Source: Sulfurimonas sp. (lineage in GTDB: Bacteria > Campylobacterota > Campylobacteria > Campylobacterales > Sulfurimonadaceae). Taken from it: a stretch of DNA of 18,894 nt. The notes under the pieces are model-generated. The model was given only the letters and a program-made list of their open reading frames with translations. It was not told the DNA's origin and made no database searches. A program made the position numbers and the translations under genes. The stretch is from NCBI GenBank assembly GCA_026987995.1, contig JALSMC010000109.1:1-18894 (forward strand), read 5' to 3'. Shown here piece after piece: positions 1 through 7,752 of the stretch (its first letter is position 1; the number at the start of each line of letters is the position of its first letter).

Positions 1-315
1 GGGAGGAATTATTTGAGAAGTATTATTATCAGAATGGTTAATTTGGCATAATACATTCTTATTTTTATGTTCAAAAGTATCAGCAATTGGTATAGCAAAG
101 CGATCACCAAAACCACGGACACCATGCATTGTACCAAAGTAGTGATCAAATGAACGATTTTCTTGTGTCAAAATCACAATATGTTCAATATCTTTAATCG
201 TACCAGTTTTATTATTTGCTTTAATTGTGAGAGCTTTTAAAATCGAAGGAGGTAATATTCCAAACCCAATACTTCCACCCATCATACGAAGGAAGTCTCG
301 TCTATTATTAATCAT
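1..315 (-). CDS. Tat-exported phospholipase C / acid phosphatase family protein (N-terminal part only)
   Basis: The first 105 residues are present; the rest lies beyond the left edge. The N-terminus carries a twin-arginine signal (NNRRDFLRMMGG, residues 3-14) followed by a hydrophobic stretch ending near ILKAL. Mature sequence opens with HIVILTQENRSFDHYFGTM and GVRGFGDR, the signature start of the bacterial phospholipase C / AcpA family, where the conserved Glu-Asn helps form the active site. Family members cleave the phosphodiester of phosphatidylcholine-type lipids or act as acid phosphatases in the periplasm or outside the cell. The SD AGGG lies 7-8 nt before the ATG at 315. It is 86 bp downstream of the TonB-dependent receptor on the same strand and is probably co-transcribed with it. 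The neighbourhood suggests release of phosphate from lipids. Exact head-group specificity cannot be told from this fragment. Confidence 0.88.
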   Translation of the reverse strand, partial: MINNRRDFLRMMGGSIGFGILPPSILKALTIKANNKTGTIKDIEHIVILTQENRSFDHYFGTMHGVRGFGDRFAIPIADTFEHKNKNVLCQINHSDNNTSQIIPP

Positions 316-365
316 AATTTTCCCTATAGTTACTTATAACCGTGCAGTATATAATATATTTTGAA

Positions 366-395
366 AGTACTCCCCCCAGAAGAGAGGGGAATAAA
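366..395 (-). other. GC-rich inverted repeat between receptor and phospholipase genes
   Basis: TCCCC at 371-375 can pair with GGGGA at 386-390 around a 10-nt loop, an unusually G/C-rich spot in AT-rich intergenic DNA. Read on the minus strand it follows the receptor stop codon (402) and precedes the phospholipase start (315). It is not followed by a T-run in either direction, so it is not a standard intrinsic terminator. It could be an attenuating or mRNA-processing hairpin that tunes phospholipase expression relative to the receptor. Low confidence as a functional element. Confidence 0.3.
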
Positions 396-401
396 TAAGT
401 T

Positions 402-2549
402 TTAAAATGTTCCAGAAACTGTTAAAGTTGTTGTACGAGGAGTTCCAACAAAATAAGTTGAAGTCCCTACGGTATCACCAAAAGCCCCAGCAGTTGCTAA
501 GTAATCTTCATCCAAAAGGTTGTTAATATTCATTAAAATACTTACATCTTTTAAAAATGATTTTTTAAGTGCTTTCTTGTAACCGATATATGCATTAGCC
601 AACATATAATCATTAATTTTATCGGAATTATCACGAGTTCCATAAATTTCTTGATTTGCTTTTGCATTTACTCCAAAAACATAGCCGTTTTTACTATAAT
701 CAAGTGCTAGATTTAACATATTAACAGGAATGAAAGGCACACGTTTGCCTTTTAATGAGTTACCATTAACATCTTCCGTGTATGTAGAATCTGTATATGT
801 ATAATTTCCAGAAAGTTTCCAATCTTTACTTAACATATGTAAGGCACTCAACTCTATACCTTTTGACTCAACACCACCCACATTAGCTGCATAAGAAGTA
901 TCTGCTGCAAAAATATCACCTGTTCCTGCTGTTATGTTTTCAATCTTGTTTGAATAATCTACATAATAAAGAGTAGCCGTTAATGCTGTATTTCTAGCAT
1001 TAAATCTATAGCCTAAGTCTACATTCGTAGATTCTTCATTTTTGATATTTGGGTCATAAGTAGTACCAGTATATATTGAGTCAGGAAGCTGTGCATAGTT
1101 CATCGCATAAGATAAATAAACTTGGTTAGAGTTATTTAACTTATATGTTAAACCTAATTGTGGTAAGAATGGTGCCGATGAATCTTTTCCTGGTTGAGAA
1201 TTAGCGGCATTTTGATGGTCTGTATATGTTACAGTAGTCAGTTGACTTTTAGCACCTAAATCTATAATAAGGTTATCATCCATAAAATGTAATTTTGTTT
1301 GCAAGTAAGCCATCATTGATGTAGTGTCAAAGCTTCTATTGAAGTTTTCAAAATATGGTGTCTGGTCATAAGTTAGACCAGTATTTTGATCTTTTAAGTT
1401 ATACCAATAGCGTTTGTTTTGACGAGCACCCGACTCACCCCATAAACCAGCTAATAATTCATGATCACCTATATCCATATTCCAGTTAAGTGTAGCACCA
1501 AATCGTTGTGTGTAGTATTCAGATTGACGAAAAGATTGTCTAGTAGTGTCTAATGTACCATCAGGCAAGATAACATAATTTGGAGCCCAGTTACCAGTAC
1601 CAGATTGGTCATGATAGTATGGAGTAAGTTTTAATGTAGATTCCCCAATCTCACCTGATAAATTTAGACTAACTAGTGTATCAGTTCTAGCATTTTGCCA
1701 AGCATCAGCATTATATGCATTATATGCTGTTTGTTCTGATAAATCTGCATCTGATGAAGTAGTTGGGTATGCTACCCAACTTGTATTTAGTCCATAGTCC
1801 CTACCATATTGATCATAATCAGCTTTTGATATATCTAAATAATCATGATCCTGTCGATCATTGTATGAAATGTTTAATTGAATATCTATATCACCAAGTT
1901 TTGATAATAATTTAGCCTCAAGGTGTTCTCTTTTTAATTCACCCTCATTTTTCCATTTATTTGTTGTTGTTTCAGATATACTAATATAAGCACGAGTATC
2001 TTTTGCAAATTCACCTGTATCTAGACGTGCAAAATTTCTTTTAGAATTATATGAACCTGTTGTATTTGACACTTTTATAGCAGTATCTTTTTGAGGAAGT
2101 GCTGTAACATAGTTAATAGATCCACCTAAAGCAGCTGCTGAAGGAGTTGCTAATGAACCTGAACCTTGATGTACACTAACAGATGCTAAATTTTCAGTTT
2201 CAACAAATCTGTTTACCGGAGCTCCACCAGCTGTAGAAGATGAACCTAATGGTACACCATCAACTAAAAAAGCAATTTGGTTTTTATTAAAACCACGCAT
2301 ATTTACTTGAGTTGCATATTCATAAAGACCAAATGTACTACCTTGAGTCACTGATACTCCAGCGACATTGTTTAGTAAGTCTAGTGGATTTGACATAGTA
2401 GTAGTGGTCTGTATCTTTTGTGTATCAATGATATTGTTTGAATGAGAAGATGTATCTCCAACGATTGAGACTGAATCTAACACCTCTGTATTATCAGCAT
2501 TTAATATAGATATTGCTGCAACTAATGATAACGCGATTACTTTTTTCAT
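402..2549 (-). CDS. TonB-dependent outer-membrane receptor
   Basis: 715 residues, full length for the family. A Sec signal peptide (residues 1-18, ending near ILNA) is followed by a TonB-box-like stretch TEVLDSVSIVG (21-31). The plug domain (about 45-155) shows NPLDLLNNVAGVSV, MRGFN, FLVDGVPLG and GGSINYV. The remainder is a 22-strand-type barrel rich in aromatic/polar alternation, with NPNIKNEEST-like and NLLDEDYLATAG motifs, ending in a terminal Phe as outer-membrane proteins do. It takes up a bound ligand through the outer membrane using energy from the TonB-ExbB-ExbD genes encoded just upstream. Homologues are often annotated as siderophore receptors, but linkage to phospholipase C, a PhoX-like phosphatase and a Pho-box-like promoter suggests a phosphorus-containing ligand; that is inference. 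SD GGAG lies 7 nt before ATG. Confidence 0.92.
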   Translation of the reverse strand: MKKVIALSLVAAISILNADNTEVLDSVSIVGDTSSHSNNIIDTQKIQTTTTMSNPLDLLNNVAGVSVTQGSTFGLYEYATQVNMRGFNKNQIAFLVDGVPLGSSSTAGGAPVNRFVETENLASVSVHQGSGSLATPSAAALGGSINYVTALPQKDTAIKVSNTTGSYNSKRNFARLDTGEFAKDTRAYISISETTTNKWKNEGELKREHLEAKLLSKLGDIDIQLNISYNDRQDHDYLDISKADYDQYGRDYGLNTSWVAYPTTSSDADLSEQTAYNAYNADAWQNARTDTLVSLNLSGEIGESTLKLTPYYHDQSGTGNWAPNYVILPDGTLDTTRQSFRQSEYYTQRFGATLNWNMDIGDHELLAGLWGESGARQNKRYWYNLKDQNTGLTYDQTPYFENFNRSFDTTSMMAYLQTKLHFMDDNLIIDLGAKSQLTTVTYTDHQNAANSQPGKDSSAPFLPQLGLTYKLNNSNQVYLSYAMNYAQLPDSIYTGTTYDPNIKNEESTNVDLGYRFNARNTALTATLYYVDYSNKIENITAGTGDIFAADTSYAANVGGVESKGIELSALHMLSKDWKLSGNYTYTDSTYTEDVNGNSLKGKRVPFIPVNMLNLALDYSKNGYVFGVNAKANQEIYGTRDNSDKINDYMLANAYIGYKKALKKSFLKDVSILMNINNLLDEDYLATAGAFGDTVGTSTYFVGTPRTTTLTVSGTF

Positions 2550-2575
2550 GTTTACTCCAAATATTGAATTTCAGA

Positions 2576-2619
2576 ATAATATAAAAACTATGTAACAAGA
2601 GCACTACAGGTTAATTACA
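2576..2619 (-). promoter_or_regulatory. Pho-box-like 11-bp repeat array plus -10, receptor promoter
   Basis: Read on the minus strand, three consecutive 11-bp units each begin with TGT: TGTAATTAACC (2609-2619), TGTAGTGCTCT (2598-2608) and TGTTACATAGT (2587-2597). Five nt later comes TATTAT (2576-2581), a good -10. The layout matches the arrays before the PhoX-like and DUF3450 genes in unit length and in the 5-nt gap to the -10. Direct repeats of 11 bp replacing a -35 are characteristic of PhoB-type activators. I infer activation under phosphate limitation. Confidence 0.6.
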
Positions 2620-2679
2620 TTATGAAACTATCAATAGTAACTAAAATAAAAGGTTTAAAGAGTGTGATAAACGGCAGTA

Positions 2680-2737
2680 GACATACCAAGAAATGTAATG
2701 AAATTTATAGTAAAAGAAAAGAGCATTTTGGTATGTC
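2680..2737. repeat. Inverted repeat, 10-bp arms, in receptor leader
   Basis: GACATACCAA at 2680-2689 is the perfect reverse complement of TTGGTATGTC at 2728-2737, with 38 nt between; the match continues imperfectly with AAATG/CATTT just inside. No T-run follows on either strand, so it is not an obvious terminator. It lies between the distal promoter candidate (2801-2829) and the receptor gene, so it would be in the transcript of that promoter. It could be a structured RNA leader or a pair of regulator half-sites. Confidence 0.55.
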
Positions 2738-2742
2738 AATAA

Positions 2743-2789
2743 AATGATACTAATTAATTATTACTATATCGTATTATTGAGGTATCATT
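2743..2789. repeat. Inverted repeat, 8-bp arms, in receptor leader
   Basis: AATGATAC at 2743-2750 is complementary to GTATCATT at 2782-2789, loop 31 nt. It lies directly next to the 2680-2737 inverted repeat, and all four arms share a GGTAT/ATACC or GTAT core. The regular placement suggests a common binding site or a two-stem RNA structure, but the AT content makes chance 8-bp matches easy. Confidence 0.35.
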
Positions 2790-2800
2790 ATGGAGTCAAG

Positions 2801-2829
2801 TATATAGTAGGCTAATTAAAGGTTGTCAA
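2801..2829 (-). promoter_or_regulatory. Candidate sigma-70 promoter, distal promoter of the receptor gene
   Basis: On the minus strand TTGACA (2824-2829) is separated by exactly 17 nt from TATATA (2801-2806), a near-consensus sigma-70 promoter. It sits just past the TPR gene stop. A transcript from it would have a leader of about 245 nt before the receptor start, containing both inverted repeats. It would give the receptor a second, possibly basal, promoter in addition to the Pho-box-like one. Confidence 0.45.
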
Positions 2830-2838
2830 TTTTAAAAA

Positions 2839-4023
2839 TTATAAATAATTTAACCATGATTCTGCCATTTTTTTACTTTTTTTATACTCTTTTGCTTTAT
2901 AAAATGATTTTTTTGCATCTACCGTATTTAGAAGTTCATAGTAAGCTTTCCCCAACATAAGATACATAAAGCCATTCTCTTTATTCTCACCAACAGAGAG
3001 CGATAATTTTATATTTTCTATTACATCATGATATTTTCTTTGATTGGCATAAATTTTAGCAATTTTAAAATATGTTTTTGAAGATCTATTTAATTTAGCA
3101 GAGTTTTTATACCAATGAATTGCTTTATCATAAGACCTTGCTTCATAATATAAATCACCTAATAAGTTTAAATTTTCTTCAGTAGACTGTATATTATGTA
3201 AATTTATATTCTCTTGCATAATTAGAGCAGCTTTATATGGAATACTATTGTATTGTAACCATGAGATAAGACGTAATAACTCTTTTTCACTTAAACCAAG
3301 ATGAGCTATATTAGAAATATCTAATGATGCCAAAGCATTGTCAAACTTGTCAGTCACTGAATATAAAGATGATAACTGAAGCCAATACTCCTTGTTTTTA
3401 GGATCTAGAGTGATTAATTCCTTGAGCATATTTATAGCATTTTTATAATCTTTGAGCATGTAAAAACTATAATATTTTATCTTTAACCACGAAGGTTTTG
3501 CATTTTTATCAATTTTTATTGCCCTATTGATATCTACTATAACTTTATCATATGCTTTTAATATCATCTCAATATTTGCTTTTGTAACATAGTACTCAGA
3601 CTTAGGCTCTAGGGCTTCCTTAATCAGTTCATCAGTATAAAAAAGTGCTTGTTTATATTTTTCTGATTCCATTAATATCTGTATGATATTTAAATATGCA
3701 TTTGAGACTTGACTAGGTGCTAATGCTTTATAAGAGATCGCATCTTTAAAATACTTTAAAGCTTTTTGTTCCTCTTTTACTAAAGTGTAAAAATAACCTA
3801 TATAGAATCTTATGTATGCTTTATCTAACTTTTTTCTAATATCTCTAGACTTTTCTAGCTCCAATAAAATAGTTTCTGCTTCTTCATAATTATTTTTATC
3901 AAGTAGATTCTGGACTTTAGAAATACCCTCATAAGTTGCCTGTGTTAATTGATATTTTTTTTCTTCTGCACCTGCTGAGCTGAAAAACATCAAAAGAATA
4001 AACATCATTATTACAAATTTCAT
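2839..4023 (-). CDS. TPR-repeat periplasmic protein of the TonB2-type cluster
   Basis: 394 residues with a Sec signal peptide (MKFVIMMFILLMFFSSAGA) and about eight tetratricopeptide-like helix pairs. Examples are ALKYFKDAISYKALAPSQVSNAYLN, YKNAINMLKELITLDPKN, YDKAIHWYKNSAKLNRSSKTYFKIAKIYAN and DAKKSFYKAKEYKKSKKM. TPR proteins are scaffolds for protein-protein contact. A TPR gene closes the homologous TonB2/TtpC clusters of vibrios, so a role as an accessory of the energy-transducing complex is likely. It starts 4 bp after the tonB stop, with SD AGGAG inside the last tonB codons, so the two are translationally linked. No catalytic motif is seen. Confidence 0.85.
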   Translation of the reverse strand: MKFVIMMFILLMFFSSAGAEEKKYQLTQATYEGISKVQNLLDKNNYEEAETILLELEKSRDIRKKLDKAYIRFYIGYFYTLVKEEQKALKYFKDAISYKALAPSQVSNAYLNIIQILMESEKYKQALFYTDELIKEALEPKSEYYVTKANIEMILKAYDKVIVDINRAIKIDKNAKPSWLKIKYYSFYMLKDYKNAINMLKELITLDPKNKEYWLQLSSLYSVTDKFDNALASLDISNIAHLGLSEKELLRLISWLQYNSIPYKAALIMQENINLHNIQSTEENLNLLGDLYYEARSYDKAIHWYKNSAKLNRSSKTYFKIAKIYANQRKYHDVIENIKLSLSVGENKENGFMYLMLGKAYYELLNTVDAKKSFYKAKEYKKSKKMAESWLNYL

Positions 4024-4027
4024 AATC

Positions 4028-4675
4028 TTATTCTCCTAATTTAAAATTCAGGGTTATGACCCCTTTTTGAGCCACAGCTTTACCATCTACAGTTTTAGGT
4101 CTAAACTTCCATTTTCTTAATGCTTTTTTTACAGACTTATCAAAAACACCACTAGGAACAGATTCTAAAATTTTAATATTTACTACATAGCCATCTGCAC
4201 TAACATTTAGCTCTACTTTTACATGTCCCTCTGTACCCATTCTTTTAGCTCTTGATGGATAAAGTGGTTGTATTTTAATCATTGGTGAGAGAACAGAATC
4301 CATCTTAGCCATTTTAATAGGTTCTAATATCTTCGGTGCACCTTTACCAAATTTCATATCACTTCCAAGTGTTGGCATCTCCATATCTAAGACTGGAGAA
4401 TTATCTACTCTATCACTTTTACTCTCTTGTGACTCAGTTTGAATCTCAGGTGGTTTTTTCTGCACTACTGGTTCTGGAGGAAGCTCTTTATCAACTTCGG
4501 GAATTGAATCACTTTTTGTTACTTTGATAAAATCTATTACCTTGTATATTTCTGGTTCTACTAACTTATTTGAGCTTGAACTTATCATATAGTTCATAAA
4601 TAAAAATAGAGTCAAAGTTATAATCAAACCTATAAGTAAAGAAAATAACCAGCGAAATATATTGTTCTTAATCAC
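4028..4675 (-). CDS. tonB: TonB energy transducer (TonB2-type)
   Basis: 215 residues from the chosen start. One N-terminal membrane anchor (about residues 7-29) is followed by a Pro/Glu-rich periplasmic spacer (PEVDKELPPEPVVQKKPPE) and a C-terminal TonB domain with QPLYPSRAKRMGTEGHVKV and KWKFRPKTVDGKAV. It transmits the proton-motive energy gathered by ExbB/ExbD to outer-membrane receptors such as the one encoded downstream. Start choice: an upstream GTG at 4705 gives 10 more residues and a 38-nt overlap with exbD. GTG at 4675 gives an 8-nt overlap (GTGATTAA), the same geometry as the exbB/exbD junction, has GGGG six nt upstream, and removes a nonconserved-looking extension; I prefer it. The short TonB lacks the long Pro-Lys spacer of E. 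coli TonB, as in TonB2 proteins. Confidence 0.9.
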   Translation of the reverse strand: MIKNNIFRWLFSLLIGLIITLTLFLFMNYMISSSSNKLVEPEIYKVIDFIKVTKSDSIPEVDKELPPEPVVQKKPPEIQTESQESKSDRVDNSPVLDMEMPTLGSDMKFGKGAPKILEPIKMAKMDSVLSPMIKIQPLYPSRAKRMGTEGHVKVELNVSADGYVVNIKILESVPSGVFDKSVKKALRKWKFRPKTVDGKAVAQKGVITLNFKLGE

Positions 4676-5078
4676 TCTGTGCCCCAATAGAGATTTTAGA
4701 AACACCTGCCAATTTTATTTGATCCATTACTGAAACTAAAATTCCTGTTTCTGATTTTTTATCAGCTGTTATTACTACTGATCCATCAGGAGTATCAGCA
4801 TGCAGTCTCTCTACTGTAGTTCTTAATGCTCTTATGTCTACAGGATGTTTATCTATCCAAATTTCACCAGATTTACTTATAGCAATTATTATATTTAACT
4901 TTTTTTCTTGTTTTGCGGTGCTTGCTTCTGGCTTATTTACATCTATACCCGATTCTTTTACAAAAGAAGTCGTAACAATAAAAAAAATCAACATAATAAA
5001 TACAATATCGAGCATTGGTGTCATATCTATATTTTGTTCGTCATCGGTACCTAGTAGGGCATCATAATTTTTACGCAT
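4668..5078 (-). CDS. exbD: ExbD biopolymer transport protein
   Basis: 136 residues, typical for ExbD2. The N-terminal cytoplasmic segment is followed by MTPMLDIVFIMLIFFIVTTSFV (residues about 19-40), which contains the conserved Asp of the single transmembrane helix needed for proton use. The periplasmic domain follows (SGEIWIDKHPV, VVITADKKSETGILVSVMDQIKLAGVSKISIG). It pairs with ExbB in the pmf-driven stator that powers TonB. The start ATG overlaps the exbB stop by 8 nt, with SD AAAGGA upstream, so translation is coupled. The 3' end overlaps tonB. Confidence 0.96.
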   Translation of the reverse strand: MRKNYDALLGTDDEQNIDMTPMLDIVFIMLIFFIVTTSFVKESGIDVNKPEASTAKQEKKLNIIIAISKSGEIWIDKHPVDIRALRTTVERLHADTPDGSVVITADKKSETGILVSVMDQIKLAGVSKISIGAQSD

Positions 5079-5610
5079 CTGAGTCCTTTAAAACTTTATC
5101 TTTTAATTTACGAATCTCTTTTTTCATTACAGCATCCACTTGTGAGTATGCAAATAGTCCCAGTACTGCTAACAACATTCCAGCCATAGTTGGTATAGTT
5201 GCCATTGATATTCCACTTGCCATTGCTTTAGCATTTGTGCCTAATGAACTCATAGAGTCAAATACATTCACCATCCCTGTTATAGTCCCAAGCAATCCTA
5301 AAAGTGGAAATAACGAGATAGTTACTTTCATGAGAGATAAATTGGAGTTCAATGCTATGCTTAATTTCGATACTTGTGCAGTTTTCAACTGTATGTTTTC
5401 CCAAGAGTCTGCATTTTCTTGTGCTTTCCAATATCTTCTTAATTGTTTAGAAATAGTTCTATAATTCACTTTTTGATATATAAATTTTTCTATTACCAAA
5501 GTCCAAAAAAAGATAGATAATAAAAATAGTATTAATAGTACATCCCCTCCAGTTTGAAGAAAAACTAAAAGTTCATTATATATTTTTATATCGTTCATCT
5601 GAATCAGCAT
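5071..5610 (-). CDS. exbB: ExbB-family MotA/TolQ/ExbB proton channel protein
   Basis: 179 residues with three predicted membrane helices: about 19-38, then the pair within SLMKVTISLFPLLGLLGTITGMVNVFD and ISMATIPTMAGMLLAVLGLFAYSQVDAV. These carry the family signature GLLGTxxGM. This short form (about 175 aa) is the ExbB2 type. The N-terminus reads MLIQMNDIKIYN, so the true start could be Met1 (5610, overlapping the upstream gene by 35 nt) or Met5 (5598, 23 nt); neither has a strong SD, pointing to translational coupling with the upstream TtpC-like gene. It forms the proton-conducting stator with ExbD. Confidence 0.93.
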   Translation of the reverse strand: MLIQMNDIKIYNELLVFLQTGGDVLLILFLLSIFFWTLVIEKFIYQKVNYRTISKQLRRYWKAQENADSWENIQLKTAQVSKLSIALNSNLSLMKVTISLFPLLGLLGTITGMVNVFDSMSSLGTNAKAMASGISMATIPTMAGMLLAVLGLFAYSQVDAVMKKEIRKLKDKVLKDSDA

Positions 5611-6922
5611 CTAGCATCTCAAGTTGTTTAGCAACGAGTACTGAACTTTGTTGAGTTAATATTTCAATAATTTTTTTACTCTTAGACTGAACTACATTGT
5701 AAATGAATAAAATAGGTATAGCTACAACAAGACCTAATACGGTAGTCATTAAGGCTTGAGAAATTCCACCTGCCATCAACTTAGGATCTCCTGTCCCAAA
5801 CAGTGTAATAGACTGAAAAGTTTCAATCATTCCTGTTACTGTACCTAGTAAGCCTAGCAATGGTGCTACAGCAGCTACAAGCTTAATCATAGGAAGTCCA
5901 GATTGTATATCTGGCAACTCCTTGAGTATTGCTGTATCCATTTTAGATTCTATTGTTTCTATATTTTTGTTTTTATTTTTTTCAAATGCTGCTAAGATTC
6001 TTCCAAGTGGATTTGTCGTGTCAATTTGGGAACTATTCATCTGCTTATTCATTTTAGAGTTAGCACTTACTAATGTAATATACTTATAGATAGAATAAAG
6101 TATAGTTAATACACCAAGCATTAAAATTATATAACCGATTATTCCACCTTGATTTATTCTATCCATCAGAGTTGCTTTTTCTTTAAGCATATGAAACAAC
6201 ACTCCTTTAGTCGGATCAAGAAGAATCGGTGTGACCTTATTCGATGTGCTATAGTATTGAGGAACATATGAGACACCTTTTGGTTGTCGCATCATTTTTA
6301 CAAATTGACCTATGGAGTCATCGTATCTAATATACTCATTTTTATCAAATGCACTAAAAAGACCAACCCTTGTAACTATTGAAGTGTTTTGCATGCCAAG
6401 TGTATCAACAACTTGTGCTTCATAAGTTGTTGTTTTTCCAGATTCTATAATTTCTTGAATATAAAGTTTCCATAATTTTCTTAAATTATCGATAGTTGGC
6501 ATAGAGTGAGAAGTAGAAAATTCATCTAAAAACTTTTCTCTATTTTTTAGTTGTGTAGAAGTCATAGATACCTTCAAAAGAGATGATAAATCTCTAGCCT
6601 CTTGTTTTGATATGGCAAAAAGATTTTTTAAGGCACCAGTATTTTTTTCAAGCTCCTTATGCTGATTTTGAATAGTTACTTTTTGTGCTTTAAATATCTC
6701 CTTTAATTGTTTCGTTCTGTTTTTAGCTTTTTTTAGAGATAGCTTAATATCTCTTAATAGCTTTTTAGATTTTTTTAAATCTTTGAGAAAAACCTCTTCT
6801 CTTAATTTATTAATTTTCAATTGAGTTTGTGTATTTTTATTAACATCTAAGAGTAGCTTATCTAATTGTGATGCTTGTAAACTAAGTGCTATGAATACTA
6901 TAAGTAAAAGTATTTTTTTCAT
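5576..6922 (-). CDS. TtpC-like MotA/TolQ/ExbB protein with periplasmic coiled coil
   Basis: 448 residues. A signal peptide (MKKILLLIVFIALSLQA) leads to a Lys-rich coiled coil (about 25-115, many KKxKxLRDIKLSLKKAKNR-type heptads). A periplasmic domain follows, then a membrane helix near IIGYIILMLGVLTILYSIYKYI, and a C-terminal MotA/TolQ/ExbB domain (AAVAPLLGLLGTVTGMIETF; TTVLGLVVAIPILFIYNVVQ). Length and architecture match TtpC, the extra ExbB-like component that Vibrio TonB2 systems need for ligand uptake. So the cluster encodes two ExbB-type proteins. Its ATG overlaps the DUF3450 stop by 4 nt (ATGA), and SD AAAGG lies within the last codons of that gene. Confidence 0.9.
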   Translation of the reverse strand: MKKILLLIVFIALSLQASQLDKLLLDVNKNTQTQLKINKLREEVFLKDLKKSKKLLRDIKLSLKKAKNRTKQLKEIFKAQKVTIQNQHKELEKNTGALKNLFAISKQEARDLSSLLKVSMTSTQLKNREKFLDEFSTSHSMPTIDNLRKLWKLYIQEIIESGKTTTYEAQVVDTLGMQNTSIVTRVGLFSAFDKNEYIRYDDSIGQFVKMMRQPKGVSYVPQYYSTSNKVTPILLDPTKGVLFHMLKEKATLMDRINQGGIIGYIILMLGVLTILYSIYKYITLVSANSKMNKQMNSSQIDTTNPLGRILAAFEKNKNKNIETIESKMDTAILKELPDIQSGLPMIKLVAAVAPLLGLLGTVTGMIETFQSITLFGTGDPKLMAGGISQALMTTVLGLVVAIPILFIYNVVQSKSKKIIEILTQQSSVLVAKQLEMLDADSDERYKNI

Positions 6923-7671
6923 TTACTTGCCTTTGCGGATAATATAGGGAGTGTTAAAAAGTCAGGTGCTATTTTTTTACGAGCCATCCTAATAGCTTTT
7001 GAGATATCTTGATTGTATTTTTTATCTAAAATAATCCATTTTTTGTTTTGGAAATCATATAATCCACTCTCTTGTAGATTGAGACTTTGATAATAAAAAG
7101 CAGCTCTTCCAATTCGTAAAAAATCAACACTACGAGTATCTTCATTGCTCAACTTATCTCTATAAACTTCTATGCTTCTAGCATATGAGTACTCTATTTT
7201 ATAACTATCCATAATCATTCTATATTGTTCCGAGATAGAAATGTCCGAATTTGCTAAATATGTTTTTAAATTATTAATTCTTAAAAGACGCTCCTCATAT
7301 AAAAAAGGTGTATCAATCTCAATAAATTTGTCTAATGTACTTAACATATCTAACATTAAAGGAATGATTCTTTTATGTGTTTGAGTTATCTCTTTTAATT
7401 GATTTTTTAGTTTTGGAATCTCATTATTTTGTGTCTGAATAAAAAGTTCAATCTGCTTGTTATAAGAGTTTTGTTCATCTAGTTCTTTACTTAATCGAGA
7501 GTATTCATCAAAGATTTTTTCTGATTCATTTGCATATTTATTCACTTTCTTTTGTGATGATATAGAATCTTTATTTGCATTATTTACATCACTTAGCATT
7601 TTATCAATGCTAGATGCTTCTAAACTATATATAGTCATAAATACTAATAGCACAATTTTTTTATACAACAT
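6919..7671 (-). CDS. DUF3450 periplasmic protein of TonB2-type cluster
   Basis: 250 residues: signal peptide (about 1-19), then a long coiled coil (about 20-100, SISSQKKVNKYANESEKIFDEY onward). The conserved DUF3450 C-terminal signature follows, RSVDFLRIGRAAFYYQSLN, GLYDFQNKKWIIL, AIRMARKKIAPDFLTLPI. DUF3450 genes commonly lie first in TtpC-ExbB2-ExbD2-TonB2 clusters, which is the position here; its molecular role is not known. SD AAGGA lies 5 nt before the ATG. It has its own Pho-box-like promoter in the 81-bp gap upstream. Confidence 0.88.
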   Translation of the reverse strand: MLYKKIVLLVFMTIYSLEASSIDKMLSDVNNANKDSISSQKKVNKYANESEKIFDEYSRLSKELDEQNSYNKQIELFIQTQNNEIPKLKNQLKEITQTHKRIIPLMLDMLSTLDKFIEIDTPFLYEERLLRINNLKTYLANSDISISEQYRMIMDSYKIEYSYARSIEVYRDKLSNEDTRSVDFLRIGRAAFYYQSLNLQESGLYDFQNKKWIILDKKYNQDISKAIRMARKKIAPDFLTLPILSAKASK

Positions 7672-7698
7672 CTTTATCCTTCTTGAAATTTTAGAGGG

Positions 7699-7742
7699 AT
7701 TATAGTGTTGTATTATTACTGATTTATTATATTTTAGTTACG
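7699..7742 (-). promoter_or_regulatory. Pho-box-like 11-bp repeat array plus -10, DUF3450/TonB2 operon promoter
   Basis: On the minus strand three 11-bp units, CGTAACTAAAA (7732-7742), TATAATAAATC (7721-7731) and AGTAATAATAC (7710-7720), are followed by 5 nt (AACAC) and a perfect TATAAT (7699-7704). Aligned without gaps, these units match the last three units of the phosphatase promoter closely; for example the last unit differs only at its first and last base. This makes DUF3450 onward a separately promoted transcription unit within the longer cluster. Confidence 0.6.
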
Positions 7743-7752
7743 ATATGAAGAC

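Noticed and set aside
366..395. Intrinsic terminator after the receptor gene
   Set aside because: Short stem with a 10-nt loop and no T-run on either strand.
402..2549. Calling the receptor an iron-siderophore receptor
   Set aside because: Barrel sequence alone cannot give the ligand; no Fur-box-like dyad was seen upstream and the context points to phosphorus.
2655..2726. 23-codon minus-strand frame (MLFSFTINFITF...) in the receptor leader as a leader peptide
   Set aside because: No SD before the ATG and composition is that of AT-rich noncoding DNA; overlap with the inverted repeat alone is not evidence.
2680..2789. Inverted repeats as terminal repeats of an insertion sequence
   Set aside because: Only 38 and 31 nt between arms, no transposase, no target-site duplication seen.
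4336..4527. 63-codon plus-strand frame inside tonB
   Set aside because: Antisense to the Pro/Glu spacer of TonB, low-complexity, no SD.
4834..5464. Plus-strand reading frames of 77 and 149 codons opposite exbD/exbB
   Set aside because: They lie wholly antisense to strongly conserved ExbD and ExbB coding sequence, have no SD, and their residues are the complement of conserved codons.
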